Both the position numbers and the translations under genes were made by a program. From assembly GCA_946122785.1 (NCBI GenBank), contig CAMGYJ010000011.1, positions 16,492,001-16,556,000 on the forward strand: DNA of 64,000 nucleotides, in the 5' to 3' direction. Shown here in pieces: positions 30,870-43,490 of the stretch. Numbering within the stretch: position 1 is the stretch's first letter; each line of letters begins with the position of its first letter. The notes below the pieces were generated by a model. That model was not told where the DNA came from, ran no database searches, and saw only the letters and a program-made list of their open reading frames with translations. This DNA is from Linum tenue (lineage: Eukaryota; Streptophyta; Magnoliopsida; Malpighiales; Linaceae).

Positions 30870-32432
30870 TTGTGTTACTAGTTTACTAATGAACCACGAC
30901 TATGAATTCTTATATGGATTCTTAATTCGGGAAGGCTTTAACCAAAATGGGTACTGATTTTATACTAAATCACTGCCATTGCTCGTGATTTCGCTAAAGT
31001 GGATCCTGAAATCTGAATTTAATTGTGTTTGGATGATTTTTGTTGGAACCAGATATAGATTGGAACTAATCTTGTGAACTTTAAAAAAAAATGGTTTTGG
31101 CTTCTTTCCATAAACCTATGTCTATTGGAATCCTATCTTAATTTGCTTGCATACAATAATTGAGTGCTTATCACCTATCCTCTAAAAAGGAATTTGAAAG
31201 CACTACAGAAATTTAGCAAGATAATATGTTCTCATAGAAGTAGTAAACTAGAAATAGTATAGCTGGTATATAGATCATGGGAAGTAAATTGAAATGCTGA
31301 CCAAAATAGTAAGTGCTCAAATGAAAGTGAATTGATGTAGGTAGATCATGGTAATTTCAATGAATTGAGTAGGCGTAGATGATATGATCTAATAACTATG
31401 GAGTAATAGAGAAAGGAGCTGGGGTAGTAATAAAGAAGCTTGAAAAATATGAGATTTTGTGTAATAATAGTGAAGAAACTTGAACAAAACTCGATTTATT
31501 AGTACAAAGCAGAAGCGTACAAGCGCTAACCTGGTTTCCGATGCTTGATGGTGATCGCTCCTATACCTTCTTTCACCTCTATATCTTTGCTAACCTCTCT
31601 ACTGAACTTCGTATTCAAGAAAAAAAATGAAATTATTTCTGACCGTCCCTTCCCTCTCCAATCCGGCCCCCTCCCCCAAAAAACAAAGAGCCCAAAGAGC
31701 TCATTTATAGCAAAAAAGCCATGCCACGTGTCTTCTTTTCATAGGTCGATTTTGAGACCTCCACCACATATTGGTCGGTTATGCCTGGTCAGGATAGAGT
31801 TGGCACACAATTTAGTGCTGGGTGGGCCGAGTTGTGGATAAGGTTGGGCCGACATGTGTTCATATGGGCTCAAAATGGGCTTAAATTTAGTCTGTCTTGA
31901 ACCTTGGGACGAGCTGGGCTTTGGACTTTGGCATAATCAGATTTGGGCTTCAACTGACTGAATTTCTCTTCTGTTGCAGATCCATGGCTTATTAAAGAGT
32001 GGTATCTAAATCAAGTGTTAATTTCAAGTACATGTAAATCAACTATGTAGTAGAATATTTGCTTTCGTTATGACTTGTAAATTCTTCTTGTAATGTTTAA
32101 TATAAACGCTTAATGATAAAGACTGGCGCTCTTAATTCAATTCGGCCATTTTCATCCATTCCAATCCAATCTCTCAATTATACGCAATTGGAGGCCCACA
32201 ATCTAGGTAGTTACTAATGTTTGTGATTTGTTATGGCAAACAATTAGTCCGCTCTTAAGGCCAAATAAGATCATACTTGGTAATTATCGGTTCATATTTG
32301 ACTTGCCAAGTCTCAACCAATTCTCTCCGAGCATCCTTTTTTAAAAAAAATTATTTGTAGAGTAATGTTACAATGATTTTGTTTTCTTCAGTAGAGCAAT
32401 TACCCGGACAAATGTGGTGTCTACACTAGCAT
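30870..32432. other. Mostly featureless; contains a minus-strand promoter-like patch
   Basis: No complete gene. Only the 31531-31730 region (separate entry) looks organised. The rest is A+T-rich with weak frames. Confidence 0.5.
31531..31730 (-). promoter_or_regulatory. Candidate minus-strand promoter and first exon
   Basis: On the minus strand a CACGTG G-box (31725-31730) precedes CTATAAAT (31703-31710) by 14 bases. A purine-rich leader follows. A coding-like stretch then reads EVSKDIEVKEGIGAITIKHR and ends in CCAG followed by a GTTAGC donor-like site at 31530. No ATG or second exon was identified, so this may be a relic or chance. Confidence 0.3.
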
Positions 32433-35400
32433 TTGCCCAGGGGGAAGTCTCTCTTTAATTTTTCCATGTTAGATATTTTTTCGTGGAATTGTCAAGGTGC
32501 AGGGAACTGGCATTTTATTCCTTTCTTGTTGAATTTTTGTGGGTCACTTAGAACTGATATTTTTTTTATTATGGAACCACAAATTAGCGGGGATGTGGCG
32601 GAGAATGTGATCTCCCGAACGGGTTTTGATGGTAATTTGGTTGCGGATGTTGTAGGTCGTTCTGGAGGCATTTGGGTCCTTTGGCAGCGGAGTAATGTCA
32701 CAATCACAGAAGTATATGCTTGGGAGCAGATGATCCACATGAGATGTGTCAAGAGTAATGCTGCCACCCATGAAGTCCTAGTCTTGACAGTGTACGGCAG
32801 CCTTAATGCATCCTGACGTGAAGAGTTGTGGAGTGAGATTCAGCGCCACTCAACCCGTATCTCTTCTCCGTGGGTGCTGGCAGGGGATTTCAACAATATT
32901 TTGAGCCCAACATATTGTATGGGTGGAGTGGGTTTCCAGGAAGCAAGAGTTTGGTCCTTCCGAAGGTGCGTTAATGATTGTGGTCTGATCGAGATTGGCT
33001 TTCCAGGGGCCCAGTATACTTGGCGGCGGGGGAACCTTTACCAGCATTTGGACCGGGTGCTATGCAATAAAGCCTGGTTTCAGAAATTCCCCTCTTCGTC
33101 TACTAGGAATCTTGAAAGGATTGGTTCGGACCACCATCTGATTCTGTTGCAAGCTGCTAGAAAATATGGGAAGAGTATTCCTCGCCCGTTTCGATTTATC
33201 GCAGCTTGGTTGGGACATGATATCTTTCTGTACCTGCTAGCCAACTCTTGGCCCGATTCGGAGCTGGTTCCAATGCAGCTTGGGGAGCTCGCCAAGTCAT
33301 TAAAAGTGTGGAACCGTGAGGTTTTCGACAACATTCTTCTTCATAAGAAGAAACTCTGCAAAAGTCTGAGGAAGCTGGATAAGCAAAACGAGGTCAACCC
33401 GACCCCGGAGCGGCTTATTAAAGATCAAGAGACCAGGCAAGCTCTCGAGGAGACTCTTTGGCAGGAAAACCTTCTATGGCATCAGAAATCTAGAGTTTGT
33501 TGGATCATGGATGGGGACAGGAATACAAAGTTCTTTCACCTGTCCACACTTAAGAGGAGCCGTTTCAACAAGGTGTTGGGTCTCCGCACGACAGAGGATA
33601 TTTGAGTGTTTGATAAGACGGAGTTGAAGGCCCTTGCTAAAGACTACTTTGTCTCCTTATTTGCTGCTGATCTGGGAGCGACGCCGAACCTTCCTACGAG
33701 TTTTGGTGGGATAAGTAGGAGAGAGGCTGAAGCGTTGGTGCTCTCGGTTACTCAGGCCGAAATCTGGCATTCTCTAAAACGTATGGGGGGTTCCAAGGCC
33801 CTGGGGAAAGATGGCTTTCCCCCACTTTTCTTTTAGAAATGCTGGGGTAACGTGGCTCTATCTTTTGTTAATTTCGTTTCAGGATGCATGGAGGACCCGA
33901 GTCAAATTGTGGCAGTCAACTCTACTCTCCTATGTTTGATTCCGAAAAAGGTGAGACCCAAGTCCATCACTCAGTTCTGGCCTATTGGGTTGTGCAATGT
34001 GGTGTACAAGACGTTTGCTAAGGTCCTTGTGAACCGGATAAAGCCGCTCATGATTCGATTGGTCCATCCCACCCAAACGAGCTTGCTCCCTGGTAGGCAC
34101 GTCATGAATAACATTATCATTCTCGAGGAGGTTGTTAACTCGATGGGATTAAAGAAGGGGCAGAGAGGACATATGATGTTGAAGATTGACCTCGCGAAGG
34201 CTTATGATAGATTGAGCGGGAGGTTCCTGCGCGAGACCTTGGAGCACGCCGCTTTTCCTGCTAAACTGGTGGATGGTATAATGCAATGTTTCACATCTTC
34301 TTCTATGCAGGTGTTGTGGAATGGAAGTCTGACGGAGGAGTTTACTCCATCTCGCGGCCTCCTCCAGGGATGCCCTCTCTCCTTGTACCTGTTCACCTTA
34401 TGCATGGAAAGACTTAGCCACACTATTGAGCATGCGGTTATGGAAAAGAAATGGATACCAATCAGAACTTCCCCAGGTGGTCCTCCCCTTTCCCATCTAT
34501 TTTTTGTTGATGATCTCATTTTTTTTGCTGAAGCTAGCGAAGCACCAAGTAGGGTGGTGGCGGATTGCTTTGACCGCTTTTGCCTGGCGTCCGGGCAACA
34601 GGTCAGGAGGGAGAAATCAATGATCTTTTCTCCAAAAACACCAACAGGCAAACCTGCACGTCAATTTCTCGTGACCTAGGGATGCCCAGGACCTTGGTCA
34701 TTACCTAGGCGTCCCAGTTCTGCATGGTCGTGTGATGAGGGAGACTTACCAATACATTCAAGATCGTTTGGAGAATAAACTCTCGGGTTGGAAAGCGAGA
34801 ACTCTCAGCTTCATTGGACGGGTTACCTTGGCGGCCTCAGTTCTCAATTCTCTACCCACCTACGCGATGCAAACCACCTTCCTTTCGCAATCCATATGTG
34901 ATGCTATCGATAGGAAGATTCGAGGTTTCATCTGGGGAGCCTCGGAGGGAGTGCGGAAGACCATCTAGTGGACTCGAAGGCGGTTTGTCGGCCGAAGAGT
35001 GACGGTGGTCTGGGCCTTTGCAGTGCTCGCGAGCTCAACCTGGCGTTCCTAGCTAAGGTAGCATGGTCTTTTGTTAATAAACTAGATTAGTTATGGGCTC
35101 GTGTTGTGCAGGCAAAATATTTCAGGTGGGTGGATGGAGTTCTTGAGGCCAAGAAGTCGGCTAGGATGTCTAATATCTGGAGAGGAGTTAAGAAGGCCTG
35201 GCCGATCATGAAGACCGGGATGCGGATGAGCATTAAGGATGGCTTGTCAACCTCGTTTTTTATGGATAGCTGGCTTGATAGTGCCAAACTATTAATCGAC
35301 CTGGTCAAGGAAGAGGGCGCCCCTGCGGCATCCTTCTAAACCTGTTGCGGCCTTCGTCACGCAAAACGGTGAGTGGGATCTTCCTCGTCTTCGTGAGTTA

Positions 35401-36600
35401 CTACCTGAAGAAGCTGTGTTGCAGGTGATGGGGATCCTATCCCCAAAAGAGCACAGCAGGGAAGATATCATGACATGGAACCCGGGGCGGGATGGACAAT
35501 TTAGAGTAAAATCAGCCTTTGACATAGCCAAGGGTGAGGTGGACAGGTGGTGGGATTTCGACTGGCGCAAGATTAGGAGATGGAAGGGTCCGGCTCGTGT
35601 CAATCACTTCCTCTGGCTAACGATCCGGGATCGGTTGCTCACCAACCAGGAGCGAACTAGAAGACATATGGCGAGCTCCCCGATGTGTACTTACTTCAAA
35701 GATGAACCAGAAATAGTCTTGCATGTGTTGCGGAACTGCTCCTTTTCCAGGTTAACTTGGTTGCGTCTCACTCAGATTTCTGATCAACAAGACTTCTTTG
35801 ACATCCCTTTACAGAGTTGGATCATGAGGAACATCCATAGGAAGCACACTGGCCTTGATTTTGCCATCATTTGCTGGTCTCTTTGGAGGACCAGAAACGA
35901 CCGCGTCTTCGCAGACAAGGTTGTCACCACTTAAGCTTTTCTACAACACGTCCTGGCTTGGATAACTGTCACGAGGAATGCCATGGACAAGGACAGGCTT
36001 GTTCATACGCCTAGTCTGCCCGCTAGAACAGAGGTTGAGATCTCATGGAAGCCGCCACCTCCGGAGTTGGTTACTCTCAATTCAGACGGCTCCGTCATTC
36101 CTTAATCAGGCCATGCTGCAGCTGGTGGCGTGATTAGACATCATACAGGATGCTTCCTTGTAGCATTCGCTTGTAACTTGGCTGTTTGCTCGATCACTCG
36201 AGCGGAATTGAGAGGTGTTGTAGAAGGCCTCCAGTTGGCCTGGGAGCGAGGCTTTCGCCATGTTCGCGTCGAGCTAGATTCACAGTGTGCAGTCCTGCTT
36301 TTACAGGGCCTGGAACGCATGGATCATCACCATGTTGCCATCATTGACCGCTTCCAGAATTTACTTGCCCGTGACTGGAAAGTTTCTTGCTATCATATCT
36401 ACATAGAGGGAAATAAGTGTGCGGATGTTTTAGCTGACCGGTGTCACTCTCTTCCCCTAGGTTTTCATCTTGTTCCAGCTTCGGATCCTTTGTTATCGGT
36501 TTACACTTTGTATGACTGTCAAGGCCTCTCTGAGTCTCGTCGTGTTGTGAATAAAAGCTGTGATGCCTCACGTCCATTTATAAAAAATAAAAATAAAAAA
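32433..36600 (+). mobile_element. Plus-strand L1-type LINE, ORF2 portion, relatively well preserved
   Basis: ORF2 from its first residues (MLDIFSWNCQG at 32466) to RNase H, then an A-rich tail (ATAAAAAATAAAAATAAAAA) ending at 36600. ORF1 is absent, so it is 5'-truncated close to the ORF2 start. The boundary at 32433 is approximate, and no target duplication was found. The sequence differs from the minus-strand L1 family in this window. Confidence 0.85.
32466..36540 (+). pseudogene. LINE ORF2: endonuclease, reverse transcriptase, RNase H
   Basis: The endonuclease carries FSWNCQG, IMEPQ, VLAGDFNNI and IGSDHHLILL. One frame continues from 32433 to 34679 with only three internal stops: TGA at 32814, TGA at 33603, TAG at 33834. 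The RT has IPKKVRPKSITQFWPIGLCN, MMLKIDLAKAYDRLS, LLQGCPLSLYLF and FFVDDLIFFAEASE (normally FADD). After a frameshift near 34680 come LENKLSGWKARTLSFIGRVT and a zf-RVT segment (VNHFLWLTIRDRLLTNQERT). An RNase H domain at 36130-36540 includes ITRAELRGVVEGLQLAWERG and VRVELDSQCAVLLL. It would nick target DNA and copy its RNA in place; this copy is dead but not old. Confidence 0.88.
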
Positions 36601-38197
36601 CTCTATCCGATACCTGCGCATCTGAATTTGATTAACGATGTTGGGCTCGCAGGCTGCTAGTTAAGAACTAGTGCAGTTCGCTAACTTTATTTAGTTGGCC
36701 TTACATCTTCATTACGGAATGACGGATCTTCTATGGGCTGGACTCTTTGTCTTTGGTCACTGGAGCTGATTAAACATGACCCAACTTATTTTGAGTTTTT
36801 CATTTGCCTTCCGTAAGGAGGGATGGGAGCAACCGAGCAACTACACATCAAGGCTACAACACCTTTTGATCTTTGCCATTTCTTAATCCCAATCCAAAAA
36901 AAATTATCAAATATAATTTCACACCTTGTACTGACATATTTATGATTATAAAACTTGTAAATCTTGATGATAATTGATTCATGGAATAGATAATAGAACC
37001 ACTTAAGATGGGAGCTTTGCACAATTGAGAAAGGGAGAAGGGGTAGCAGAAGTCTTTCAGTGGGCATATTATCCAAATCAACCAACCAACCAATATCCTA
37101 ATCTAGCAAGGGCTAAGAATATAGGAGGGTGAATAGTGAGAAAGAAGTAGTTTACTACGAGTAGACAGGTCCTTAAGCAACAAATGTAGAAGTTTTGGAT
37201 ACGCTAAAGTGTTGCTAAATTAACGAGATTGACAAATTCGATTTTGGTACGTATGTGAGAATTAGAATAACAGGTTGGTGAGAGTACCCCTCCCCTACCT
37301 AAATATTGGAAACCAACGAGGGAAGGGAAGGGAGTGAAGTGGAGATTTCATTTTTAAAGCCCTTTAAGTAAAGAAAGACCCATTATTTATTCCCCCAATC
37401 TCATGATTATCCTAACAATAGTAAATAATAATAATGCCAACATTAGGGGTTCCGTAGGATATAACCTTTTTATTCATCAACTTAGCTCTCTCTTCCCTCT
37501 CCTCCTTGCAGATTGGTCATAATTGTGGAAGAATGTGGAAAATCGAATTTGGCTATTGTGATAATATTGGATCACTTATTATTCATCAATATGTCTTGTG
37601 AGTTAAATAAGAACACAATGGAGGAAGCCAGGGTGTACTCATAACCCAATTCCTAAAAGTTGCGTCGGTAGATGAGGTATGTCGAGACTAGTAATGCCAA
37701 AGTTATTTGGTATTAATCTGAAGCGAGAAACACCGACGGTGAGAGGGTCCAACAAATTTTTATTGGATTTTCATATTCATATACTCACTTCCACGTTTCA
37801 CAAATATGATATACGTGAGCCCTTAAGCTCTCTTTCTATTCCTTTTCATTCACACTATTAAAAACCAGAAGATTCATTAGGTGTTCGACTCACACAATCT
37901 ACCATTTAAAGAGAATTTGTTTACTTACCTAGGAATGCCGTATGAGTGTACGTTCAATTGCTAGTTTTCGAATATATATAGTACTCGGTATAATCTTAAG
38001 CATATATATCGGAATCCTCAATCATAAAAAAAATGTGAATAACATGTTAAAATCGATTCCTATAAGTCATAAGGTATCCAAGATTAATCACCCTAATGCA
38101 AATACAATGGGTGTTATGAAACAATTCAACTACCACATTGGTAATATAAGGGAAGGAATCCTTGTATATTAGTGTCCACCTAGCCCAATTAGTACGA
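36601..38197. other. No gene recognised
   Basis: 1.6 kb of A+T-rich DNA. Short frames on both strands show no recognisable domains or codon pattern. Confidence 0.5.
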
Positions 38198-38505
38198 GAC
38201 CTTTTGAGGATGACACCCAAGAGTAAAACCGTGCGGGCTTGCCCAAAGCGGACAATATCATACTAATTGAGCTCCCTGGTTTCGACAAGTGGTATCAAAG
38301 TCTAGTTTGTGTGCAGGGCGGTGGACGTCAGTTTTATGTGACCCTCTTTTGAGAAGGACACCCAAGAGTAAAACCGTGCGGGTTTGGCCTAAAGCGGACA
38401 ATATCGTACTAATTGAGCTCTCTGCCTCTCTTGTTTCGACAAATAGCATCAGAGTCTAGTTCGGGTGCAGGGCGGTTGATGTCAGTTTGGTGTGACCCTA
38501 TTTTG
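38198..38505 (+). repeat. Two tandem ~150-bp units resembling an LTR/primer-site fragment
   Basis: Each unit has GACACCCAAGAGTAAAACCG (or the same without the first bases), AAGCGGACAATATC, TACTAATTGAGCTC, a TGGTATCAAAG-like word (38290-38300; TAGCATCAGAG at 38444-38454), and GTGCAGGGCGGT. The TGGTATCA word recalls a Met-tRNA primer site, so these may be LTR-boundary fragments. A further diverged relative may lie near 39090-39200. Confidence 0.6.
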
Positions 38506-41500
38506 ATAACCTCAGATCGAAAAACCCATCAATATAAGGTGTCTGGTTGTAATACAATATCGTAGCTCCTGGGATTCACTCTTTTGCGAACTTACATCAA
38601 ATCTCTTTGAACACTTTAAAGGCACACAAAATGGGGAAATTGAAACAAAGAGGACCAAATAGGAAGTGGACAGGTGGAGGTAGGGCAGACACATACTTGT
38701 ACAACAAGACTCATTTGACGACCCCAGCACTAGCTACTACTTTACTCCATCGCTTTGTGTTTAGTTAAAAACATTAGAAAAAGACATCCATATAATTAAA
38801 AACCATATATATAATTAAAAAAAAAAATTCAAGACTGTTTGCGGCATATATTGCAACATTCCGATCATTTTCCTTATCAAGATATTATTCGATTTAATTC
38901 TACACTTGCATGATTTTGCTTTTGGTGCATCATAATGACTTACCAAAAAGCTACTTATCTGTGCACTGGTTAATATTGAGCACGTTTAAATTCAAATTTC
39001 TTACTAGAACTCTTTCATTTCACGTTAAAACGCGTCTTGTTAGTTAATGTTTGATTGTTTCTTATAAACCATGTGTTTTGTCGATGTAGGATTTACCTAG
39101 GGTGTTACATATAGTATTGTCGAACGATATCAGAATTTTTTAATAAATTGAGTATTGAAATTAACAGGGTTTGACATGATATTAGAGCTTTTATTTGAAA
39201 ATGTTGTGTTTGGGTTCTTATGACCTCAAATATTAATTTCCAGCACAAGGTATGGTGAGTTTTTTTGCAAAACTCAAACCAATTAATTGTTTTTACTTGA
39301 GAGGACAAGTAAAGAAGTGGCATACAATCCTTATTTGAATACGTACCAATACATTTTCCGACAAAATTGCAATATAACCCCAAGAAAGAAGAAAAGGTCG
39401 AGAAACAAATCGTGAACAGAGAGCAGTTATATGCCACATTTTTTTTTCGTTGAATATATGCCACATTTCACAAATGTGCTAGCACTATGAAATTCGAGTG
39501 ATTTAAGAGAGTTGTAGAAGACGAGTTGAGTTTAAAATCTGACACCTCGATAACTAGATTAGTCTTGTATTAACAATTAAAGCACTCCATCAAAAGAGTT
39601 TACCATCAAAACAGAAAATCCTAAATTATTAAATAAATATAAGGATGATTATGACTTGTTTATTGAAAGCCCTAAAAGGAAGGAAAGAAATGAGTGGAGA
39701 GGCTTGAGGTGGAAGTGTGAAAAACAGTGGCGATTGGTGGGGGTGGGGAGAATTGGGTATTTTTGGGGTTTTGTTTTCTTTCTGTGTATAAAGGAAGAGT
39801 TTTGTGATACCGACATTGTAACCAACACCAGAAGGTGAATAGCATGATTCACCACCAATCTACATCTACATCTCTACACAATAAATAAAAGCCAAATGAG
39901 AAAACTTGAAGCCCCATTTCAAATTTCCTGCATCCAGAGTGAAAGTAGGAATGACATTTTAGTCTTCACAATTACTTTTTTTTATTCATTAAAAAGACAC
40001 TTACTAGGATTTGAACCTTGATCACTTTAAAGAAAAGCAAAGATCATAACCAATCACACTATGTACATTTGTTGTATCTTTTTAAATTAAAAACATATAA
40101 TCGCAGAGAGGAAAAAACTCTTCCCCCATTTCAAATTCTCTGCTCCAAGAGCGTTTGTAGGAATGGTAGAATAGGGAGTGTCAATTTTTTTCTTTTTCCT
40201 TTGTGGAACGGGCCAACTTACCATACACATGCGGATTTAAACGAGTCCAGGAGTGTCAATTTTTTTTTAAGTCCTTTTATTTCTCCGTGGTGGTAAAATA
40301 TATATGAAAAGGCAAAAACAATACTCCTTTTTATTGCTAAAAAGGAAAAAATTTAAGAATAAACAAATGCATGGATTTTAATGGGCTAACTGCTAATCAT
40401 AAAATAAAATAGTTGAATGGGTCTGACCTACACGGGATTTGCCCATCAAGTAAAACAAATGAACATCATGGGTTCGCCATTCTAAAACAAGCTATTTTCT
40501 CTAGCATAATATATATTATGCTATTATTTTATATCTTAGTGGTTAAAATATAATGTATTTTAAAGTTATTCAATGGTTCAACCTCGACCAACCCAATTAG
40601 TCCAATTTTTATCATTTCAAATATATATTATGTAATTATTTGATATCATAATGATTAAATTATAGTGTATATTATAGGGAATCGTTTGGTTTTTGTTAGT
40701 AAAAAACTAAACAGAAAGATCTATTTGGTTATTTTTAACATTAAAACGATCCTAAACATTTTCAGTTTCCTTTTGAAATTCTATAGTTTTATTCCCGAAT
40801 CAGTGATGTGCAAATGGCGAGTTGCACTCATCTCTTTTCTTTCATTATTTTTTATTTTCAAATAGAAAGTTTAAAAGTAAAGAATAATTAGAGTTTGACA
40901 TGGGTCAGTCAAACAGGCTGAATTTCAAGTTTTGGCCCGTTTTGATCAAGTCTAATTTATAATCACATGGTTCCCTGATACCCGATAAAAATCTCAATCC
41001 AATTCAGTTTGGGAGGTCAGTACGTGTTTACCACCATTTTTTAGGGATACAAGAACGGTGGTTCCTATCCCAAATCGTGTTGTTTATTCTTGATTTCTTT
41101 AGATTTTATCATGACTTGGTAAAAAAACCAGAAAGCACAATGATGACAAGATGAAAGTTTTATAAAGAAAATTAATCGGCCAACGGGCCGAGTAAAAGCT
41201 AGCAATGATTGTGAGATGCTCATTTCCCGAAAACAAGCGGGATAGGCGATTTTTTATTCGATTTTCTTGAATTCGGTTTCTATGAAACTTACTCCACCTC
41301 ATCATATTACCAGAAACATTATTGTTTCACAAGGTAACATGTACTTGATTTTGGTTCATAAGGCTGGTTTTTGATTCGTTATGGTGTGTGTAGTAATGTG
41401 TTATGTGTAGGTGTACATATTCACCCAAGTCTAAGCAAACACCCCCTTTGGCGGTTCCCCTGTCCCTTTAATTTTTTTTTCTTTTCTTCTCTTTTTAAAG

Positions 41501-41515
41501 GTGAAAAGTATTGTA
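38506..41515. other. No gene recognised; dispersed A+T-rich repeats
   Basis: Three kilobases without coding sequence. 39945-40090 shares words such as GGATTTGAAC, ACCAATCACACTA and TGTATCTTT with 59985-60065, pointing to a dispersed repeat. 40500-40680 has two loosely related copies of an ATATATTATG block. Confidence 0.45.
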
Positions 41516-41560
41516 TATTTTTCTTCTTCTTCTTCCTATTCCTCTTCCTCTCCAATAATA
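41516..41560 (+). promoter_or_regulatory. Pyrimidine-rich core promoter/leader of the 68-residue protein gene
   Basis: TTGTATATTTTT (41511-41522) is followed by a CTTCTTCTTCTTCCT run, about 85-130 bases before the ATG. Y-patch-like stretches of this kind are frequent at plant transcription starts. Confidence 0.4.
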
Positions 41561-41641
41561 AAATTGGTAGGCACCTACAAAACCGAGAGCAAGCTACCCA
41601 CACCCAACCTTTTCTTCTTTCACCACCCACAAAAAAACTAG

Positions 41642-41991
41642 ATGGGGTGGCTTCAATCCCTCTTCTCCCCATTGAAGAAGCTCTGGTTCCGCCTCCACAC
41701 CACTTCCAACAACAGTACGTAGCCTCTTCCTCCTTCTCCTCCCTCTCGTCTCTCTTACTTACTTCTCCCACAATTGAAGCTTCATTACTCTGTTTCTCCC
41801 ATTTCATCATCGTCATCGTGCAATTCGTCTGATCGAGCTTTTCTTTTCGCTTCGCAGGAAGAGGGATATACATTTTGTACGATGATGTGAAGTCGTGCTC
41901 GTACGAGGATGTTCATGTTCTGTGGTCGATACTGGTTGAGGCCAATTCCCCTCACATTCTGCAGCCGCCGCCGCAGCCATCAAAGCAATGA
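41642..41991 (+). CDS. Conserved-looking small plant protein, 68 residues, two exons
   Basis: Exons are 41642-41714 and 41858-41991. The 143-bp intron has GTACGT and TTCGCAG ends, and phase 1 joins to give AGA. The product starts MGWLQSLFSPLKKLWFRLHT, continues RRGIYILYDDVKSCSYEDV, HVLWSILVEANS, and ends with a Pro/Gln-rich tail. It resembles a small plant protein family of unknown function that I recall but cannot name. There is no signal peptide; the first 20 residues could form an amphipathic helix. Gly2 and Ser6 fit the N-myristoylation pattern MGxxxS, so membrane attachment is possible (inference). The start codon is the first ATG after the pyrimidine-rich leader, and no stop or frameshift interrupts the frame. 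It converges with the SurE gene. Confidence 0.72.
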
Positions 41992-43490
41992 GCAGGGGAA
42001 GTGAACATCGAAAAACACTCTCCATACCAGTACAGATTGCAGAACTGAATCATGGTGATGGCGGAAATGAGACACACATCCGAGCTTAACCCACTCTTAT
42101 CTTTTTGTACATAATGATTATATCGTGTATTTATAATTGTGTTTTATTACTATATACACAAACACCCCCCATCTTTTTTGGTTCTTCCTCTGTTTCCTCT
42201 GTTTTTTGGGCTTTCCCATGCCCTTGTTTGTGAGGTTAAGCTTCTTGTCACGGTATGAACTTACATACTAGAGAAGAGAGAACAAAACAACAAACCTTTC
42301 TTGTATATCCTTTCTTCTGGCGTTTTTGGGATTTTCCATGGGAGCAATGCTTAAACGGAAATGAAAACCCTAAAAGGGGCATTGGATGAACGGAAATTTG
42401 GTGGGGTGGATCATTGGGGTTGTTGTTAGATTGTGTTTCTAGATTTCTTCTTGATAGTTGCTTTGTCAGTTTCAGCAGTTGAGAGACGGTTTGTCTCTTC
42501 TTTTCTTCTTTTTTCATGTATGGTTACTGAAGTTGACTTGCGAAAAAAGATATCTGTAGGGATTGGACAGCACATGAATTAGAACCCCATAATTTACTAC
42601 ATCTGCCTTTTATGTGATTATGAATGAGGTTTTCAATTTGTTTTGCCCTAATTCTTTCCACCATTGCCAATCCTTGATGTGCCTTTCTTCACTTCACTTC
42701 ACTCCGTTCATTCATATTGATTGGTTTTGAGCTTCATCTACTACCATGTCTGAATCTAATTGCGGTTCACGATGATGGTGGTGGAAGAACTGAATCGAAG
42801 AAAAAGATATCTAACGGGATTTGAGACTAATAATAACACTCCTATATCACAAGAATACAATAATCTCAACTATACATGTTATAGAATGAGCAAATCAAAG
42901 TCACTAAAAGGTCAGTGGTCAACAATTTGATGTTATTCAACACGATTGAATTGAGATTAATGTCTAACATCTGAACTATGATTATTCGAATGTAATGTAA
43001 TTCTTTAAAATTCACTCTTGAATTACAATAAAAACAACTATTTTACCTTTGGACTACTACCATTGAGGTTCCTTCTCTTTGTCATTCATTTGATTAGACA
43101 TTGAATTAAAGTTGGGTTTTGGTGATTAATGACACTAGAGTACTAAGCCAGGTGTTGGTTAGTACGTAGCCGTGTAGGTAAAGCTGAGTATTGGTAGTCA
43201 AGCATCTTGGTAGTCGCTGTCCATTACTGTCCACGTCACTTTTAAAAAAAATCTTGACCAAACCTTTTGAAGAGGACGATAATGAAGAAAAAAGGTAGCT
43301 TCTTCCTTGTTTAGGCCGAACACAACACCCTGTGGAAAGTCCAACAAATACACCGCCCAGGCAATTAGGCATCATGTCAACAAACAGAAATCGCACACCA
43401 CACTGATAATGATAAAACAAAGAGTTTTCAATACAGCAAACTGCTAAATCTGAGGCGTTTGATTCCAATGGTAGAGCTGTCGGTTCACTC
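41992..43490. other. 3' flank of the small gene; no further gene recognised
   Basis: The first ~150 bases hold A+T-rich 3' UTR-like sequence with ATAATGATTATATCGTG. The remainder is non-coding to the eye. Confidence 0.5.

Noticed and set aside
41421..41873. 150-codon minus-strand frame opposite the 68-residue protein gene
   Set aside because: Lys/Arg/Glu-rich antisense of a pyrimidine-rich leader and intron; the plus-strand splice model fits far better.
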